Assembly: GCA_022826885.1 (NCBI GenBank)
Contig: JAJDUB010000030.1
Span: forward strand, 52,947-116,946
Source: Gammaproteobacteria bacterium
Lineage (GTDB): Bacteria > Pseudomonadota > Gammaproteobacteria > Eutrophobiales > Eutrophobiaceae
Length of the DNA stretch: 64,000 nucleotides
Direction: 5' to 3'
Made by a program: the position numbers and the translations under genes. Shown piece by piece: positions 9,246 through 20,138 of this stretch. Below the pieces are notes generated by a model that did no database searches, was not told the DNA's origin, and saw only the letters and a list, made by a program, of their open reading frames with translations. The first letter of the stretch is position 1; every line of letters begins with the position of its first letter.

Positions 9246-10684
9246 GCCAACAACTTGAAAAAGCCTCCCGGCAACTGCTCAACCCGACCGGAATTGAGCG
9301 CCGGGATATCGAAAAAACCCTGGATCAGATGATCGTCAATGACATCGATTACGCCGACCTCTATTTTGAATATTCCCAGGCCGAGTCGTGGGTGCTGGAA
9401 GAGGGCATCATCCGGGAAGGCGCCCACAGCATAGACCAGGGGGTGGGAGTCAGGGCCGTCAGCGGCGACAAGAGCGGCTTTGCCTATTCGGATGAGATTA
9501 TCCTGCCGGCACTGACCGATGCGGCCAAGGCAGCGCGGGCAATCGCCCGCAGCGGCGGTACACACACATTGCAGGCCTGGCAAAACCGCAATATCGCTCC
9601 GCTATATACCGGCAACAACCCGCTCGACTCGATATCCTCAGGCGACAAGATCGCCTTGCTGCAACGGATCGATGCGGAAACCCGCAGCAGGGACTCCAGG
9701 GTAAAACAGGTTATCGCCGGCCTGAGCGCCGCTTGGTCCGCGGTGCTGGTCGCCGGCAGCGACGGCGTATATTGCGGAGATATCAGGCCGCTGGTCAGGC
9801 TCAACGTCAACGTCATCGTCGAGCATAACGGCAGGCTGGAAAAAGGCGGCGCCGGTGGCGGCGGACGCTTCGGTTATGAATACTTCCTTAAGGACGAAAT
9901 CGTCTCCGGCTACATCGACGATGCCGTGACACAGGCGCTCAACAACCTGGAGGCAGTGCCGGCGCCGGCGGGCGCCATGACAGTGGTGCTGGGACCGGGC
10001 TGGCCGGGAATCCTGTTGCACGAGGCCATAGGCCACGGGCTTGAAGGCGACTTCAACCGCAAGGGCACATCCGCTTTCAGTAACCGGATAGGCCAGCGGG
10101 TCGCCGCTGAAAGCGTTACCGTGGTGGATGACGGAACCATCGAGAACCGGCGCGGTTCGCTGACCGTCGACGATGAGGGCACGCCCACGGAATCCACCAC
10201 CCTGATTGAGCGGGGCATCCTCAAAGCCTACATGCAGGACAAGCTGAACGCCGGGTTGATGGGCATGAAGCCCACCGGCAACGGGCGGCGGGAATCCTTT
10301 GCCCACCTGCCCATGCCGAGAATGACCAACACTTATATGCTGGGGGGAGAGCATGACCCTGAAGAAATAATCGGGTCAGTACAGAAAGGGGTGTATGCCT
10401 CCCAGTTCGGCGGCGGGCAGGTGGATATCACCAACGGCAAGTTCGTATTCAGCGCCAGCCAGGCCCGGCTTATCGAAAACGGCAAGCTCACCGCTCCCGT
10501 CAAGGGCGCGACACTGATCGGCAACGGGCCGGACGTATTGACCCGCGTATCCATGACCGGAAACGACATGCGACTCGATAGCGGCATCGGCGTGTGCGGG
10601 AAAGACGGCCAGTCGGTCCCCGTCGGGGTGGGACAGCCGACAATCAGGATCGACGAACTGACCGTCGGTGGAACGTCTACATGA
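9242..10684 (+). CDS. tldD: Metalloprotease TldD
   Basis: 480-residue zinc protease subunit that, with TldE/PmbA, degrades unfolded peptides and matures some ribosomal peptides (for example microcin B17, CcdA turnover). The metal motif [11 protein letters not shown] places ligands at His260 and His264, with Glu261 catalytic. The N-terminal domain and the C-terminal [10 protein letters not shown] ending match the family, and the length is normal. The start overlaps the upstream hydrolase by 4 nt, indicating coupling. The partner pmbA is not in this window. Confidence 0.95.
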   Translation: MSQQLEKASRQLLNPTGIERRDIEKTLDQMIVNDIDYADLYFEYSQAESWVLEEGIIREGAHSIDQGVGVRAVSGDKSGFAYSDEIILPALTDAAKAARAIARSGGTHTLQAWQNRNIAPLYTGNNPLDSISSGDKIALLQRIDAETRSRDSRVKQVIAGLSAAWSAVLVAGSDGVYCGDIRPLVRLNVNVIVEHNGRLEKGGAGGGGRFGYEYFLKDEIVSGYIDDAVTQALNNLEAVPAPAGAMTVVLGPGWPGILLHEAIGHGLEGDFNRKGTSAFSNRIGQRVAAESVTVVDDGTIENRRGSLTVDDEGTPTESTTLIERGILKAYMQDKLNAGLMGMKPTGNGRRESFAHLPMPRMTNTYMLGGEHDPEEIIGSVQKGVYASQFGGGQVDITNGKFVFSASQARLIENGKLTAPVKGATLIGNGPDVLTRVSMTGNDMRLDSGIGVCGKDGQSVPVGVGQPTIRIDELTVGGTST

Positions 10685-10688
10685 TGGC

Positions 10689-12404
10689 ATGAGTGACCTG
10701 TTCAAAATCCGGGGCTTTCTTCCCTATGTCTGTATGCTGTTCCTGAACGCCTTCGTGGACCTGGGGCACAAGATCACCATACAGAATACCGTTTTCAAGA
10801 CCTACGAAGGCGACGCCCTGATTATTCTGACGGCAATCGTCAACGCCCTGATCCTGCTGCCGTTCATCCTGCTGTTCACCCCCGCCGGTTTCCTGGCCGA
10901 CAAGTTCCCGAAAAACAGGGTGATGCGCACCACCGCCTGGGGCGCCGTCGTCCTCACCAGCCTGATTACCCTGTTCTACCACCTGGGATGGTTCTGGGCC
11001 GCATTTGCCATGACGTTCCTGCTGGCGGTGCAAAGCGCGTTTTACTCACCCGCGAAGTACGGCTACATCAGGGAAATTGCCGGCAAGGAACGGCTGGCGC
11101 GCGCCAACGGCGTGGTGCAGGCAACCACAACCACCGCCATTCTCACCGGCACCTTTGCATTTTCAATCTCGTTCGAGATGTTCCTGGCCGACGTGGTTTT
11201 TTCCACCAAGGAGGAGGTGATGCTGGCCATTAAGGCTACCGGCTGGTTTTTGATAGCCGGCGCGCTGGTGGAGTTGATGCTGTCCTACCGCCTGCCCACC
11301 GTCCATGAACCGGACAAACACCTGCGCTTCGACTGGGTCAAATACCGCACCGGCCGTTACCTTGCCGAAAACCTGAACGCGGTCAGGTCGCGCGAGGTGA
11401 TATTGCTGTCGATCATCGGGCTGGCGATTATGTGGTCTATCGGTCAGGTCCTGCTGGCAGCATATCCTTCTTTTGCCAAAGACAACCTGGGTGTGACTGA
11501 CGTAAGGATAATCCAGGGCACGCTGGCCTGCGCCGGTATCGGCATCATGCTGGGATCGCTGATCGCCGGCAGGATCTCGAAAAACTATATCGAGACCGGC
11601 CTGATCCCGGTCGGCGCGGTGGGGGTGGCTTTGTGCCTGTTCATCCTGCCGGGGCTCAACAGCGTGCCGGCCCACGCCATCAATATCCTGCTGCTGGGTA
11701 TGCTCAGCGGCCTGTTCATCATCCCGCTCAACGCCTTGATCCAATTCCATGCGGGCGAACGCATCCTGGGCAGGGTACTCGCGGGTAACAGCCTCATCCA
11801 GAACGTGGTAATGCTGAGCTTTCTGGTGCTGACCGTGCTGTTTTCCATGAGGGGGATCAGCAATATGCTGTTTCCGCTGTTGACGGTTGTTGCCCTGGGC
11901 GGAGCGGTATACACGGTGTATAAACTGCCGCAGTCCCTGGTGCGGCTGCTCATGACCATGATGCTTGGCGAGACGTATCACCTGACAGTGGAAGGCTTCA
12001 AGAATTTTCCCGACACGGGTGGGGTGTTGATGACGGGGAGACGTCTGCGCAGGACTCTCTGGCCTTTTGTGCAGATGGCGTCCCCGCGCCAGATCCGCTT
12101 CGTAGTGGATGAAAAAGCGTATACAGGATGGCACAAAAAATTACTTTTCAACCTCTTCCGGGCAGTGCCCGGGGCGCCGGACCTGGCGACTCGCCAAACT
12201 ATTATCGAGTTGCTGGAAGCCGGTGAGGTAGTCTGCCCCTGGTTCGTGGAAACCCTGGAGAACGCCGGCGGACTGGCGGCCTTGCGTAATATCGACAACA
12301 AATCCGGCCGCTGGGCGGAATTGCCCTTTAGCTTCGGTATGAAAGACGGCAGGAAACCATCCGTAGATTACATCGTTATTACTTTTGAAAAACCTGTAAG
12401 TTAA
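10689..12404 (+). CDS. MFS transporter (LplT/Aas-type) with degenerate acyltransferase tail
   Basis: Residues 1 to about 415 form a 12-helix major facilitator of the type that flips lysophospholipids inward (LplT, or the N-terminus of long Aas-type proteins), with the FLADKFPKN loop between early helices. The remaining ~150 residues align by eye with the PlsC acyltransferase domain that follows in Aas-like proteins. However, the HxxxxD catalytic motif is absent: the NHxxWxD position reads GRRLRRTLW (R452 where His and L457 where Asp are expected). No AMP-ligase domain follows and the gene ends at TAA. The start at 10689 lies 4 nt after tldD. Transport may persist while acylation is unlikely. 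Confidence 0.8.
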   Translation: MSDLFKIRGFLPYVCMLFLNAFVDLGHKITIQNTVFKTYEGDALIILTAIVNALILLPFILLFTPAGFLADKFPKNRVMRTTAWGAVVLTSLITLFYHLGWFWAAFAMTFLLAVQSAFYSPAKYGYIREIAGKERLARANGVVQATTTTAILTGTFAFSISFEMFLADVVFSTKEEVMLAIKATGWFLIAGALVELMLSYRLPTVHEPDKHLRFDWVKYRTGRYLAENLNAVRSREVILLSIIGLAIMWSIGQVLLAAYPSFAKDNLGVTDVRIIQGTLACAGIGIMLGSLIAGRISKNYIETGLIPVGAVGVALCLFILPGLNSVPAHAINILLLGMLSGLFIIPLNALIQFHAGERILGRVLAGNSLIQNVVMLSFLVLTVLFSMRGISNMLFPLLTVVALGGAVYTVYKLPQSLVRLLMTMMLGETYHLTVEGFKNFPDTGGVLMTGRRLRRTLWPFVQMASPRQIRFVVDEKAYTGWHKKLLFNLFRAVPGAPDLATRQTIIELLEAGEVVCPWFVETLENAGGLAALRNIDNKSGRWAELPFSFGMKDGRKPSVDYIVITFEKPVS

Positions 12405-12433
12405 GGGACCTCTGGGGCTTAATCAGAGATTCC

Positions 12434-13495
12434 TTAATCCGGGTTTTGCGCGCGCTGTCTCAATGCATGGTCCATCAGCACCAGCGCCAGCATCGCTTCA
12501 GCGATGGGCGTGGCGCGGATGCCGACACAGGGATCGTGGCGTCCGGTGGTGGCGATCTCCGTTTCATCGCCGTGGATGTCCACGGTCTTTCCGGGGATGC
12601 GGATACTTGACGTCGGTTTGAGCGCGATACTCGCCAGGATATCCTGGCCGCTGGAGATGCCGCCCAGGGTGCCGCCTGCGTGGTTGGACAGGAAGCCCTT
12701 CGCGCTGATCTCGTCCCTGTGTTGTGTGCCGCGCTGCTCGACCACACGAAAGCCGTCGCCGATTTCCACGCCCTTCACGGCATTGATACTCATCAGCGCC
12801 CTGGCGATGTCGGCATCGAGACGGTCGAAGATCGGCTCTCCCAGGCCCACCGGGACATCGGTGGCGACCAGGTTCACCCGCGCGCCGATGGAATCGCCCG
12901 AATTCCGCAAATCATCCATCAGCTTTTCCAGGGTTTCGACCTTGCCGGCATCCGGGCAGAAAAACGGGTTGTTATCCACCTCGTTCCAATCCTTCAACTC
13001 CAGGCTGACCGGCCCCAGTTGCGCCAGGTAGCCGCGTATGAGGCAGCCAAACTGCTCATGCAGGTATTTCTTGGCAATCGCGCCGGCTGCCACCCGCATA
13101 CAGGTCTCCCGGGCGGAGGCGCGGCCGCCGCCCCGGTAATCCCGCACACCGTATTTTTTCCAGTAGGTGTAATCGGCGTGACCGGGACGGAATTTATCCT
13201 TGATCGCTGAATAATCTTTGGAGCGCTGGTCTTCGTTCTCAATCAGCAGTCCGATCGGCGTTCCCGTCGTCCTGCCTTCGAATACGCCGGACAGGATCTT
13301 CACCTTGTCGGACTCCCGGCGCTGGGTGACATGGCGGGACTTGCCGGGCTTGCGCCGGTCGAGATCATGCTGCAGGTCCGCTTCACACAGTTCCATTCCC
13401 GGCGGGCAGCCGTCGATAATGCACAGGTAACCGTAGCCGTGGCTCTCGCCACAACTGGTTACCGTAAATAATTTTCCAATAGTATTACCTGACAT
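12434..13495 (-). CDS. aroC: Chorismate synthase
   Basis: Converts EPSP to chorismate with reduced FMN, the last common step to aromatic amino acids and folate. 353 residues starting [20 protein letters not shown], the classical N-terminal signature 1. The Arg-rich signatures around [11 protein letters not shown] and GISSGQDI are present. The ATG at 13495 is preferred to a TTG 18 nt upstream because nearly all family members begin MSGNT. It faces the MFS gene across a 29-nt gap holding an imperfect CTCTG/CAGAG hairpin that may act as a shared terminator. Confidence 0.97.
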   Translation of the reverse strand: MSGNTIGKLFTVTSCGESHGYGYLCIIDGCPPGMELCEADLQHDLDRRKPGKSRHVTQRRESDKVKILSGVFEGRTTGTPIGLLIENEDQRSKDYSAIKDKFRPGHADYTYWKKYGVRDYRGGGRASARETCMRVAAGAIAKKYLHEQFGCLIRGYLAQLGPVSLELKDWNEVDNNPFFCPDAGKVETLEKLMDDLRNSGDSIGARVNLVATDVPVGLGEPIFDRLDADIARALMSINAVKGVEIGDGFRVVEQRGTQHRDEISAKGFLSNHAGGTLGGISSGQDILASIALKPTSSIRIPGKTVDIHGDETEIATTGRHDPCVGIRATPIAEAMLALVLMDHALRQRAQNPD

Positions 13496-13555
13496 AGGCA
13501 ACCATTGTAACAAGTTACTTGAAAATTTGCAGGGAAAGAGGGAGCGCTGCTCGAC

Positions 13556-14095
13556 TTAATCCAGAACCTGGATAAAGCCGTCGCGGTTTGGCATTTTGAT
13601 CTCGGCGAGGGTAGAGGCATTCATCTCCTGGTCTTCCGGGATGATCTCATTCAGGTAAAGCAGGTAGGCAGTGAGCGCATACACTTCGGAATCGGTCAGG
13701 TTGCCCGGTTGCATCATGGGCTTGGAGCGGCGGATGAAGTCAAACAGGGTGGGGGCGTAGGGCCAAAAAGTGCCGATGGTTTTTTCCGGCCATTCGTCGG
13801 TAAGCTGCATTTGCGCGCCGGCAAGCTGGTCGCCGCTGTCACCGAGGCCGCCGGGGCCGTGGCAGGACAGGCACAACCTGTCATAGATGACCCTGCCCTG
13901 CTCTGCGGTGCCGCTGCCTTCGGGAAGGCCGGCGCCGTCCGGCATGATGCCCCAGTCATGGCTGCTGACGGCGCGGCTGTCCGCCGGCTCGCCCAGGTCC
14001 GGGCCGGGAGTTGGTTCGTCGGCGCCGGGACTAATCCCAGTCAGCATCAATACTGACGTCAGTACCAGACTGCTTCTGTTCGGCATCATAAACAT
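13556..14095 (-). CDS. Periplasmic c-type cytochrome, partner of the SoxC-like enzyme
   Basis: 179 residues with a signal peptide and one haem-binding CLSCH site (Cys75, Cys78, His79); Met127 or Met128 in KPMMQP is a likely sixth ligand. It follows the SoxC-like molybdoenzyme and overlaps its 3' end by 65 nt, so the two are probably translated together and the cytochrome is its electron acceptor. True SoxD is larger, with two haems, so this fits better as a small single-haem partner as in Sor-type sulfite dehydrogenases. ATGs at 14089 and 14086 are alternative starts; the one at 14095 has GGTGA 8 nt upstream. Confidence 0.85.
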   Translation of the reverse strand: MFMMPNRSSLVLTSVLMLTGISPGADEPTPGPDLGEPADSRAVSSHDWGIMPDGAGLPEGSGTAEQGRVIYDRLCLSCHGPGGLGDSGDQLAGAQMQLTDEWPEKTIGTFWPYAPTLFDFIRRSKPMMQPGNLTDSEVYALTAYLLYLNEIIPEDQEMNASTLAEIKMPNRDGFIQVLD

Positions 14096-15344
14096 GTGTC
14101 ACGTCACCGTATTCATCCACGCTCCAGGTGACGATGGCGTTGTAATGGTAAAAACCCTGTCTGCCTTGCGCGGCGACAAGTTGTTCCCTTTCCGGTTGCA
14201 CATAACCCGTCTCGTCAACGGCCCTGCTTTTCAGGGTAGCCGGCGACCCATCCCACTGCCAGGGAATGCGGAAGCGGGTAAACGCCTTGGGCAGCACCGG
14301 GTCCTGCAATTCCGCCGGCGCCCAACTCTCGCCGCCATCAGCGGAGACGTCCACCTGTTTTATCCGTCCCCGGCCGCTCCAGGCCAGGCCGGTGACCTGG
14401 TACAGTCCCGGCCCCTGTTTCAATACCATACCGCCTGACGGAGAAGTGATCAGTGATTTTGCCTCCATGGTGAATGTGAACATACGCGCCTTGCCGGATG
14501 GCAGCAGTTCGGTGTACCGCGCCGTTTCGTTCCTTGCCATGATGGGTTTCTCCGCGGCCTTTAACGCCCGCAACCATTTCACGTTCAACACGCCTTCCCA
14601 GCCGGGCAGGATCAGGCGCAACGGATAGCCGTTCTCCGGTCTCAGGCGTTCTCCGTTCTGGTACAGGGCCAGGATTGCATCGTCCATGACCTTTTCGATA
14701 GGTACGCTGATGTTCATGGCAAATGCGTCCGCGCCGTCCGCAATCAGCCATTTGGCTGTTTCTTCGATACCGACCTCTGCCAGCACGGTCGACAGGGGCA
14801 CGCCGGTCCACTCACTGCATGAAACCAGGCCGTGAAAATAGCCGGCCTCCGCCCGGGAAGGGGTTTTATTCCAGCCCGCGTTGCTGTTGCCGCCGCACTC
14901 GACGAAACAAATCTGTGAACGCATCGGGTAGCGCAACAGGTTGTCGATGCTGAAAAATGCCGGCTGCCGCACCAGGCCGTGCACCAGCAGACGGTGTTCG
15001 GCGGGATCGATTTGCGGCACCCCATTATGGTGCCGTTCGTAATGCAGGCCGTTCGGGGTGATCATGCCTTCCAGCCGGTGCAGCGGCGTCCAGGAGGCGC
15101 CGTTGTTGCGCAATACCCGGTTCGGGGCCGGATACCGGACTACATCCTCCTCAAATTGCGCCGGTTGTCCATAGGGCGTAAACGGCTCACCCGGCAGGCT
15201 CATCGACTCGGGTCTGGCCGCGGCAGCCTGAACGTTACCCGCCACCAGTTGGGCGGTCCCCAGCGCCACGCCGCCCTGCAGGAACAGGCGCCGGTCCAGC
15301 AGACCGTTGCCGGCAACGGGAGTCAAGGGCAGAAATTTTTTCAT
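14031..15344 (-). CDS. soxC: Sulfite dehydrogenase, SoxC-like molybdopterin subunit
   Basis: 437-residue molybdenum oxidoreductase predicted to oxidise sulfite (or sulfane sulfur in a Sox complex) in the periplasm. A twin-arginine signal is visible (RRLFLQGG, Arg18-Arg19), consistent with export of a folded cofactor protein. Cys150 in CFVECGGN is the expected Mo ligand. The N-terminal domain is the sulfite oxidase Mo fold, and the C-terminal ~120 residues match the dimerisation domain (WSGRGRIKQVDVSADGG). No soxXYZAB genes are present, so this probably works as a stand-alone dehydrogenase with the downstream cytochrome. The name is by similarity; SorA is the alternative. Confidence 0.85.
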   Translation of the reverse strand: MKKFLPLTPVAGNGLLDRRLFLQGGVALGTAQLVAGNVQAAAARPESMSLPGEPFTPYGQPAQFEEDVVRYPAPNRVLRNNGASWTPLHRLEGMITPNGLHYERHHNGVPQIDPAEHRLLVHGLVRQPAFFSIDNLLRYPMRSQICFVECGGNSNAGWNKTPSRAEAGYFHGLVSCSEWTGVPLSTVLAEVGIEETAKWLIADGADAFAMNISVPIEKVMDDAILALYQNGERLRPENGYPLRLILPGWEGVLNVKWLRALKAAEKPIMARNETARYTELLPSGKARMFTFTMEAKSLITSPSGGMVLKQGPGLYQVTGLAWSGRGRIKQVDVSADGGESWAPAELQDPVLPKAFTRFRIPWQWDGSPATLKSRAVDETGYVQPEREQLVAAQGRQGFYHYNAIVTWSVDEYGDVTHVYDAEQKQSGTDVSIDADWD

Positions 15345-15354
15345 ATCTTTAATG

Positions 15355-15472
15355 ATTTATCCGCAGATTGCGCAGATTAACGCAGATATTTTTTCAATCT
15401 TATTGACGACATATTATGATAAATAACAACTATTATTTTATCTGCGTTAATCTGCGTCATCTGCGGATAAAT
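15355..15472. repeat. Long inverted repeat, CGCAGATTAACGCAGAT family
   Basis: Arms of 34 nt at 15355-15388 and 15439-15472 are reverse complements apart from a small mismatch patch, separated by 50 nt of AT-rich sequence. Both contain CGCAGATTAACGCAGAT. The right arm lies inside prmB and supplies its last codons and stop. The structure could form a strong RNA hairpin ending both flanking genes, but it lacks a clear T tract. Confidence 0.85.
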
Positions 15473-16331
15473 CAACCTCCCTCGTTGTAACAAAAACGCC
15501 TTCCCCGCCGTGCTCAAAGTCAAGCCAGGTGAAAGGAGTACGGGGATATTTCGCCTCAAGCGCAGCGCGGCCGTTACCGACTTCCACTACCAGGATACCG
15601 TGGGGCGTGAGATGCTCGTGGGCATTGAGCAATATAGTATCTACCACGTCCAGGCCGGTGGTGCCCGCCGCCAGGGCAAGGGACGGTTCATGCCGGTATT
15701 CAGCCGGCAATGCCGCCATTTCCCCATCGGTTACATACGGCGGATTGCAGACAATTATATCATACCTGCTGTCATTCAATGCGCTGAACAGGTCTGATTC
15801 GACCAGGTTTACCCGCTGTCCCAGGTCGTGTCTTTCACAATTGATGCGCGCCACTTCCAGCGCATCCGGACTGATATCCGTTGCATCGACAATCGCGGCG
15901 GGGAAGGCCAGGGCACAGGCAACGGCAATACAACCACTGCCGGTGCCCAGGTCCAGGATACGCGTTACATCAGGGGCCTTAATCCAGGGTGAGAACCTGT
16001 CACGGATCAGTTCGGCAATGGGTGAGCGGGGGACCAGGACGCGCTCGTCCACGTAAAACGGCAGACCGGCAAACCAGGCTTCGTTGAGCAGGTAGGCTGT
16101 CGGCTTCCTGGAGCTGATCCTTTCATCGACAAGTCTTTTGATACGTTGCTGTTCAGTTTCGGTTATTTTTACTTTCAACTTGTCCGGACTCACGTCAAAC
16201 GGCAGGTCCAGCGCGCCCAGCACCAGGTATGCGGCTTCATCCAGCGCGTTATCGGCGCCGTGGCCGAAAAACAGGTCCGACCGGAGAAACTGCTGCTCGG
16301 TCCAGTCGATGAGTTGCCGGGGAGTTGTCAT
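15447..16331 (-). CDS. prmB: 50S ribosomal protein L3 glutamine N5-methyltransferase
   Basis: SAM-dependent enzyme methylating a glutamine of ribosomal protein L3 during large-subunit assembly. 294 residues from the ATG at 16331 (MTTPRQLIDW). The Rossmann SAM site DLGTGSGCIAV and the NPPYV glutamine-binding motif are clear. The region around LNEAWFAGLPFYVDERVLVPRSPI matches PrmB rather than PrmC. An upstream ATG at 16370 would add 13 residues; neither start has a strong ribosome site. The C-terminal residues LSADDAD are encoded by the right arm of the inverted repeat, so the terminus is probably not ancestral. Confidence 0.93.
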   Translation of the reverse strand: MTTPRQLIDWTEQQFLRSDLFFGHGADNALDEAAYLVLGALDLPFDVSPDKLKVKITETEQQRIKRLVDERISSRKPTAYLLNEAWFAGLPFYVDERVLVPRSPIAELIRDRFSPWIKAPDVTRILDLGTGSGCIAVACALAFPAAIVDATDISPDALEVARINCERHDLGQRVNLVESDLFSALNDSRYDIIVCNPPYVTDGEMAALPAEYRHEPSLALAAGTTGLDVVDTILLNAHEHLTPHGILVVEVGNGRAALEAKYPRTPFTWLDFEHGGEGVFVTTREVDLSADDAD

Positions 16332-16333
16332 GA

Positions 16334-17997
<1,664 letters not shown>

Positions 17998-18018
17998 GGG
18001 AGCCCTTGCTCATTATTC

Positions 18019-18127
18019 GTCATGCCGGGCTTGACCCGGCATCCAGTGTAATACTGTGTCGCCCAAAGGGCGACTCTTAATTGTACTGGATTCCGGCTTT
18101 CGCCGGAATGACGATGTCGCCGGAATG
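18019..18127. repeat. Composite palindromic repeat, CATGCCGGGCTTGACCC / TTCCGGC family
   Basis: Begins GTCATGCCGGGCTTGACCC and ends with GGATTCCGGCTTTCGCC and GGAATGAC. It contains a GTCGCCC AAA GGGCGAC hairpin near the centre and a second short CGCCGGAATGAC unit at the end. It fills the gap between nbaD and htpG, which converge here. A related fragment lies at 2302. It may also act as a bidirectional terminator, but its recurrence suggests a dispersed element. Confidence 0.8.
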
Positions 18128-18136
18128 ACAGATCGC

Positions 18137-20020
18137 TTATTTCATCTCCAGGAATATACTGTTGAGCCGGTGCACAAAACCGGCAGGATCCTCCAGTTGC
18201 CCGCCTTCGCTTAACAGGGCCTGCTCGAACAGGATGTTGGCCCAGTCCCCGAAACGGTTTTCATCCTCCTCGATTTGCAGTTTTCCGACAATGGGATGGT
18301 CCGGATTGATTTCCAGGATGGGTTTCTCCATCGGTATCTGCTGGCCCGATGCCTTCAGGATCTGTTCCATGTGGCGGCCCATCCCGTATTCATCGGCCAC
18401 CAGGCAGGCCGGGGACTCGGTCAGGCGCCGGGTGATGCGCACTTCCTTCACCCGTTCATCCAGCACATCCCCGATGCGCCTGGTAAGCTCCGCGAGTTTC
18501 TCATCACTGGTTTCCTCTTCCTCATCCCCGCTTTTCTCATCGGCCAGGTCGCCCAGGTCCAGTTCGCCCTTGTTCACCGAGGTCAACGGTTTCTCCTGGT
18601 ATTCGGTCAGGTGGGAAACCAGCCACTCGTCGATCGGGTCGGTCAGCAGCAGCACTTCGATGTCTTTTTTACGGAAAATCTCGAGGTGGGGGCTGTTTTT
18701 CGCGGTGGCATAATTTTCCGCAGTCACGTAATAAACGGCCTTCTGGCCTTCCTTCATCCTGGCGATATAATCATCCAGGCAAACGGTTTCCTCCTCCGTG
18801 TCCTCATGGGTGGACTTGAAGCGAAACAGTTTGGCGAGATCCTCGCGTTTGTCCGGGGCGTCGATAACGCCCTCCTTCATGACCCGGCCGAACGTCTGCC
18901 AGAACTGTTTGTACTTGTCCGGTTCCTTGTCCGCCAGTTTCTTCAGCAGGTCCAGTATCCTCTTCGTACAGGCCGAGCGGATGGTTTCAATGACCTTGTT
19001 CTGTTGCAGGATCTCCCTGGAGATATTCAGCGGCAGGTCGTCGGAATCCACCACACCTTTTACGAAACGCAGGTACGGGGGCAGCAACTGTTTCGCGTCA
19101 TCCATGATAAATACCCGCTTGACGTACAGTTTAACGCCGTGGCGCTGTTCCCGGTCCCACAGATCAAACGGCGCGCGCGCGGGAATGAACAACAGGCTGG
19201 TGTATTCCAGTTTGCCTTCCACCCTGGTATGGACGCGACAGAGCGGGTCCTCAAAATCGTGGGAAACGGTCTTGTAGAACTCGTTGTACTCCTCGTCCTT
19301 GATGTCCTTTTTGTTGCGCGTCCATAACGCTTTTGCCGTGTTGACCGTATCCTCGCCTGTTTCATCCTTGCCTTCCCTGGGCATGACAATGGGCAGAGAA
19401 ATATGATCCGAATACTTGCTGATGATGCTGCGCAGCCGGTAACCGTCCAGGAAGTCTTTTGCTTCCTTGCGCAGGTACAGGACCACCTTGGTGCCGCGCT
19501 TCGGGCGGTCCACGGTCTCCACGGTGTACTCACTCTTGCCGTCGGAAACCCAGTGTACGCCCTCCTCCCGCGGCAGGCCGGCGCGGCGGGTATAGACCTC
19601 CACCTTTTCGGCTACGATGAACGAGGAATAAAACCCCACGCCGAACTGGCCTATCAGCTGTGAATCCCTGGTCTGGTCGCCTGTCAGGGACTCGAAAAAC
19701 TGCCTGGAACCGGACTTGGCGATGGTGCCCAGGTTATCGACCACCTCCTGCCTGGACATGCCGATGCCGTTATCCAGCACGGTGATGGTTTTTTGCGTCT
19801 TGTTGTATTCCACCCTGATATTCAGTTCCGGGTCGTCCTCGAACAGGCTGTCGTCCTGCAAGCCCTCGAAGCGCAGCCTGTCGGCGGCGTCCGAAGCATT
19901 CGAGATGAGTTCGCGCAGGAATATCTCCTGGTTGCTGTATAAGGAGTGGATCATCAGGTCCAGCAACTGCTGCACCTCTGTTTGAAAACCAAGCGATTCT
20001 TTTTGCGTATCTACTGTCAT
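18137..20020 (-). CDS. htpG: Chaperone protein HtpG (Hsp90)
   Basis: ATP-dependent cytoplasmic chaperone. 627 residues from the ATG at 20020 (MTVDTQKESLGFQTEVQQLL), with the GHKL ATP site LRELISNASDAADRLR near the N-terminus, DNGIGMS, and GQFGVGFYSSF forming the lid glycine loop. Middle and C-terminal dimerisation domains are complete and the length is normal. An upstream ATG at 20041 is less likely. A sigma-32-like promoter lies 38-66 nt upstream, predicting heat-shock induction. Divergent from mutS. Confidence 0.97.
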   Translation of the reverse strand: MTVDTQKESLGFQTEVQQLLDLMIHSLYSNQEIFLRELISNASDAADRLRFEGLQDDSLFEDDPELNIRVEYNKTQKTITVLDNGIGMSRQEVVDNLGTIAKSGSRQFFESLTGDQTRDSQLIGQFGVGFYSSFIVAEKVEVYTRRAGLPREEGVHWVSDGKSEYTVETVDRPKRGTKVVLYLRKEAKDFLDGYRLRSIISKYSDHISLPIVMPREGKDETGEDTVNTAKALWTRNKKDIKDEEYNEFYKTVSHDFEDPLCRVHTRVEGKLEYTSLLFIPARAPFDLWDREQRHGVKLYVKRVFIMDDAKQLLPPYLRFVKGVVDSDDLPLNISREILQQNKVIETIRSACTKRILDLLKKLADKEPDKYKQFWQTFGRVMKEGVIDAPDKREDLAKLFRFKSTHEDTEEETVCLDDYIARMKEGQKAVYYVTAENYATAKNSPHLEIFRKKDIEVLLLTDPIDEWLVSHLTEYQEKPLTSVNKGELDLGDLADEKSGDEEEETSDEKLAELTRRIGDVLDERVKEVRITRRLTESPACLVADEYGMGRHMEQILKASGQQIPMEKPILEINPDHPIVGKLQIEEDENRFGDWANILFEQALLSEGGQLEDPAGFVHRLNSIFLEMK

Positions 20021-20057
20021 GGCATCCCCGTTATAAATCAAAATGTCCAGTTGCCTT

Positions 20058-20086
20058 ATCTGGGGTTGAGGGTGCGAAATTTCAAG
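20058..20086 (-). promoter_or_regulatory. Sigma-32-type heat-shock promoter of htpG
   Basis: On the minus strand CTTGAA (20086-20081), a 15-nt spacer and CCCCAGAT (20065-20058) match the RpoH consensus CTTGAA with CCCCATnT. It lies directly upstream of the heat-shock gene htpG, which supports the call. Transcription should start near 20050, leaving a leader of about 30 nt. Confidence 0.75.
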
Positions 20087-20093
20087 ACTTTCC

Positions 20094-20118
20094 GGGGACG
20101 GACTTGAAGTCCGTCCCC
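20094..20118. repeat. Palindrome, GGGGACGGACTT...CCGTCCCC
   Basis: A 25-nt near-perfect palindrome, GGGGACGGACTT followed by its reverse complement, between the htpG promoter and mutS. Relatives are at 29446, 41979, 46248 and 51522, mostly GGGGACAGATTT with CTGTCCCC. The family sits in intergenic gaps or at gene ends. Confidence 0.7.
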
Positions 20119-20138
20119 TTTGTCAGCAGAATTACCCA

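Noticed and set aside
11163..12134. 323-codon minus-strand frame opposite the MFS gene
   Set aside because: His/Gln/Asp-rich translation typical of the antisense of hydrophobic helices.
12405..12433. Strong bidirectional terminator between the MFS gene and aroC
   Set aside because: The CTCTG/CAGAG hairpin is short and has no clear T tract on either side; mentioned only as possible.
13556..14095. SoxD assignment for the cytochrome
   Set aside because: SoxD is about twice as long with two haem sites; this protein has one CxxCH motif.
18019..18127. CRISPR-like repeat-spacer pattern
   Set aside because: Only palindromic units of differing sequence; no equal repeats with unique spacers and no cas genes in the window.
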